Program-made: the position numbers and the translations under genes
In this document: piece after piece, positions 62,840 to 64,000 of the stretch
Numbering within the stretch: the stretch's first letter is position 1
Layout: the number at the start of each line of letters is the position of its first letter
The notes under the pieces: generated by a model
Told to the model about the DNA's origin: nothing
Database searches by the model: none
Seen by the model: only the letters and a program-made list of their open reading frames with translations
NCBI RefSeq assembly: GCF_910592395.1
Contig: NC_088308.1
Location: forward strand, 25,931,501 to 25,995,500
Reading direction: 5' to 3'
From: Lineus longissimus
Lineage: Eukaryota; Nemertea; Pilidiophora; Heteronemertea; Lineidae
Length of the DNA stretch: 64,000 nt

Positions 62840-64000
62840 ATGTCTTCAGGATCCACATCTAAGATGTCCATGGCCTCCAGAACATTTTCTCTCCTGTGTA
62901 TGGTGACTGTCCTCAACTTGCCAATTTATTTGGTGAATTGCGAAATGTTCACTGCAATGACAGATCTGGAACGTCTATTATATGCAGAAAGAGACATTGC
63001 TGTTGACCTCCGAGATTATATAAGATTAGAAGAAAAGCGGATCGAAAAATTAAGAGCGTAAGTGTTTTTTTGTCATCGTTCTTTATACTTGAACAGTATG
63101 AAACAAGGTGTTCCTTAGTCAAAATTTGACTATATTCAGAATTAAACTTGGTGCTTCATTCATAATGTGAATCTTCATAATTTAAAAAAAAATGGACTTG
63201 GCATTTTCAGGGGTCCCGAGTTCACTGTTCCAACTACTGTAAGCGATCGATTTTCCAGAGGACTTTTAACCCTTTCACTACATCCTTTGACCCGTTGTGT
63301 TGTACATAAAATGACGCCCATACAAAACCACGGCACATCTAAATTTTTATCATTGCTGGTCTTTTCTCCTTAAAACAAAAATATATTTTGCCTGTACGTT
63401 GATCTAAGTATAATTTGATATTGGTACACTCTTCATTCTGTGGTGATCCCTGCTCGGATAATTTGCGGATTGTCTTAAGTGGTGATGAGTGGTTCTATTA
63501 GAGATTGGGAACCAATCTAACCAGAACAAATAATCTCAGTGTTGGGACCCAGTTTCTTCAGTACATGTATGTTTTAAGCCCATTCTGCCTTGTGTTAGAT
63601 TGAAGCTCAAAGACGTTTAAAATGGCCTTGTCTAGTCTAATGATGTGTGTCTATTATCTTTATAAAGCATCAAGCAGCATGTGGGCTGGATTCCAGACTA
63701 AATTTACTGCTCTTTCTTTCTGGAGCCTGTATGTAGGCCATATACAGAGATAGTTTTATACCTTCTATATGGGCTTACATGCATCCTCTGTCATGACTGT
63801 TAACACTTTTATTTTATAAAGGTACTCTTTCAGTGGTTGGAATGTGCATGAATTCTACATTGTGGCATAGTTGGCTGGAGTGGAGCAGTCCAAAAGCAGC
63901 GACCTAAATCAATGTTTTTAAAAACAAGTCTAAATGGAGCTATTGCTGATATTTTCGACAGACTTTTAAAAATTTCTATGATTAATTTTTTCAGCGTGGT
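62840..64000 (+). CDS. Prolyl 4-hydroxylase subunit alpha, first exons only
   Basis: Exon 62840-63057 encodes a signal peptide (SLLCMVTVLNLPIYLVNC) and the start of the P4HA N-terminal domain, EMFTAMTDLERLLYAERDIA and YIRLEEKRIEKLRA. This matches the family pattern of a Thr-Asp-Leu segment and a coiled dimerisation helix at the mature N-terminus. A good donor (GTAAGTG) follows in phase 2. The next exon begins at 63995 after TTTTTTCAG and is cut by the end of the window; its first base completes an Ala codon. The enzyme hydroxylates proline in procollagen in the endoplasmic reticulum with Fe(II) and 2-oxoglutarate; its catalytic part lies outside. An in-frame upstream extension cannot be excluded, as further Met residues occur within the first 12 codons. 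Which P4HA paralogue it is cannot be told. Confidence 0.85.

Overview
This is metazoan nuclear DNA: genes are split by short-to-medium introns with canonical GT/AG borders, intergenic space is AT-rich, and minisatellites and transposon remnants are scattered throughout. The gene set (TMEM104, ZFAND4, a two-exon 376-residue actin with an intron after codon 42, TMEM26, prolyl 4-hydroxylase alpha, BTB-Kelch), the many copies of the palindromes TACATGTA and TAGGCCTA, and the CR1/L2-type and Mutator-like remnants suggest a marine invertebrate, perhaps a deuterostome. I cannot fix the phylum from sequence alone. Exon borders were set by hand from splice signals and reading phase, and every multi-exon model below closes in frame.

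Layout. 298-2974 (+): 3' part of TMEM104. 4258-5390: 49-bp minisatellite. 6295-13109 (+): a secreted VWA-domain protein (VWA-A) whose linker exons lie in a nearly perfect ~1,021-bp intragenic tandem array. 15045-18232 (-): actin with an SRF-type promoter at 18327-18417. 20279-20940 (-): dead 3' end of a CR1/L2-type retrotransposon. 21827-27781 (+): ZFAND4. 30380-31210: 93-bp minisatellite. 33226-35100 (-): BTB-BACK-Kelch protein. 36857-38922 (+): VWA-B, a paralogue of VWA-A without the expanded linker. 39134-40881 (-): SAM-dependent methyltransferase resembling the juvenile-hormone-acid methyltransferase group. 42782-47190 and 48317-50049 (both -): tandem TMEM26 paralogues. 52476-58030 (-): an unrecognised single-pass membrane protein with almost no ectodomain and a long disordered tail. 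59397-61914: a 2.5-kb Mutator-like element with a 9-bp target duplication, long inverted repeats and an OTU-FLYWCH ORF. 62840-64000 (+): first exons of prolyl 4-hydroxylase alpha.

The genes do not form an operon or one pathway. The most unusual things are: the pair of secreted VWA proteins that have both lost the metal-binding MIDAS signature and share VERM and GSGR motifs; the four-fold duplication of a two-exon cassette inside one of them; the internally deleted Mutator-like element that keeps an open OTU-protease-like ORF; and a 60/61-bp tandem repeat that copies a splice donor in the single-pass gene.
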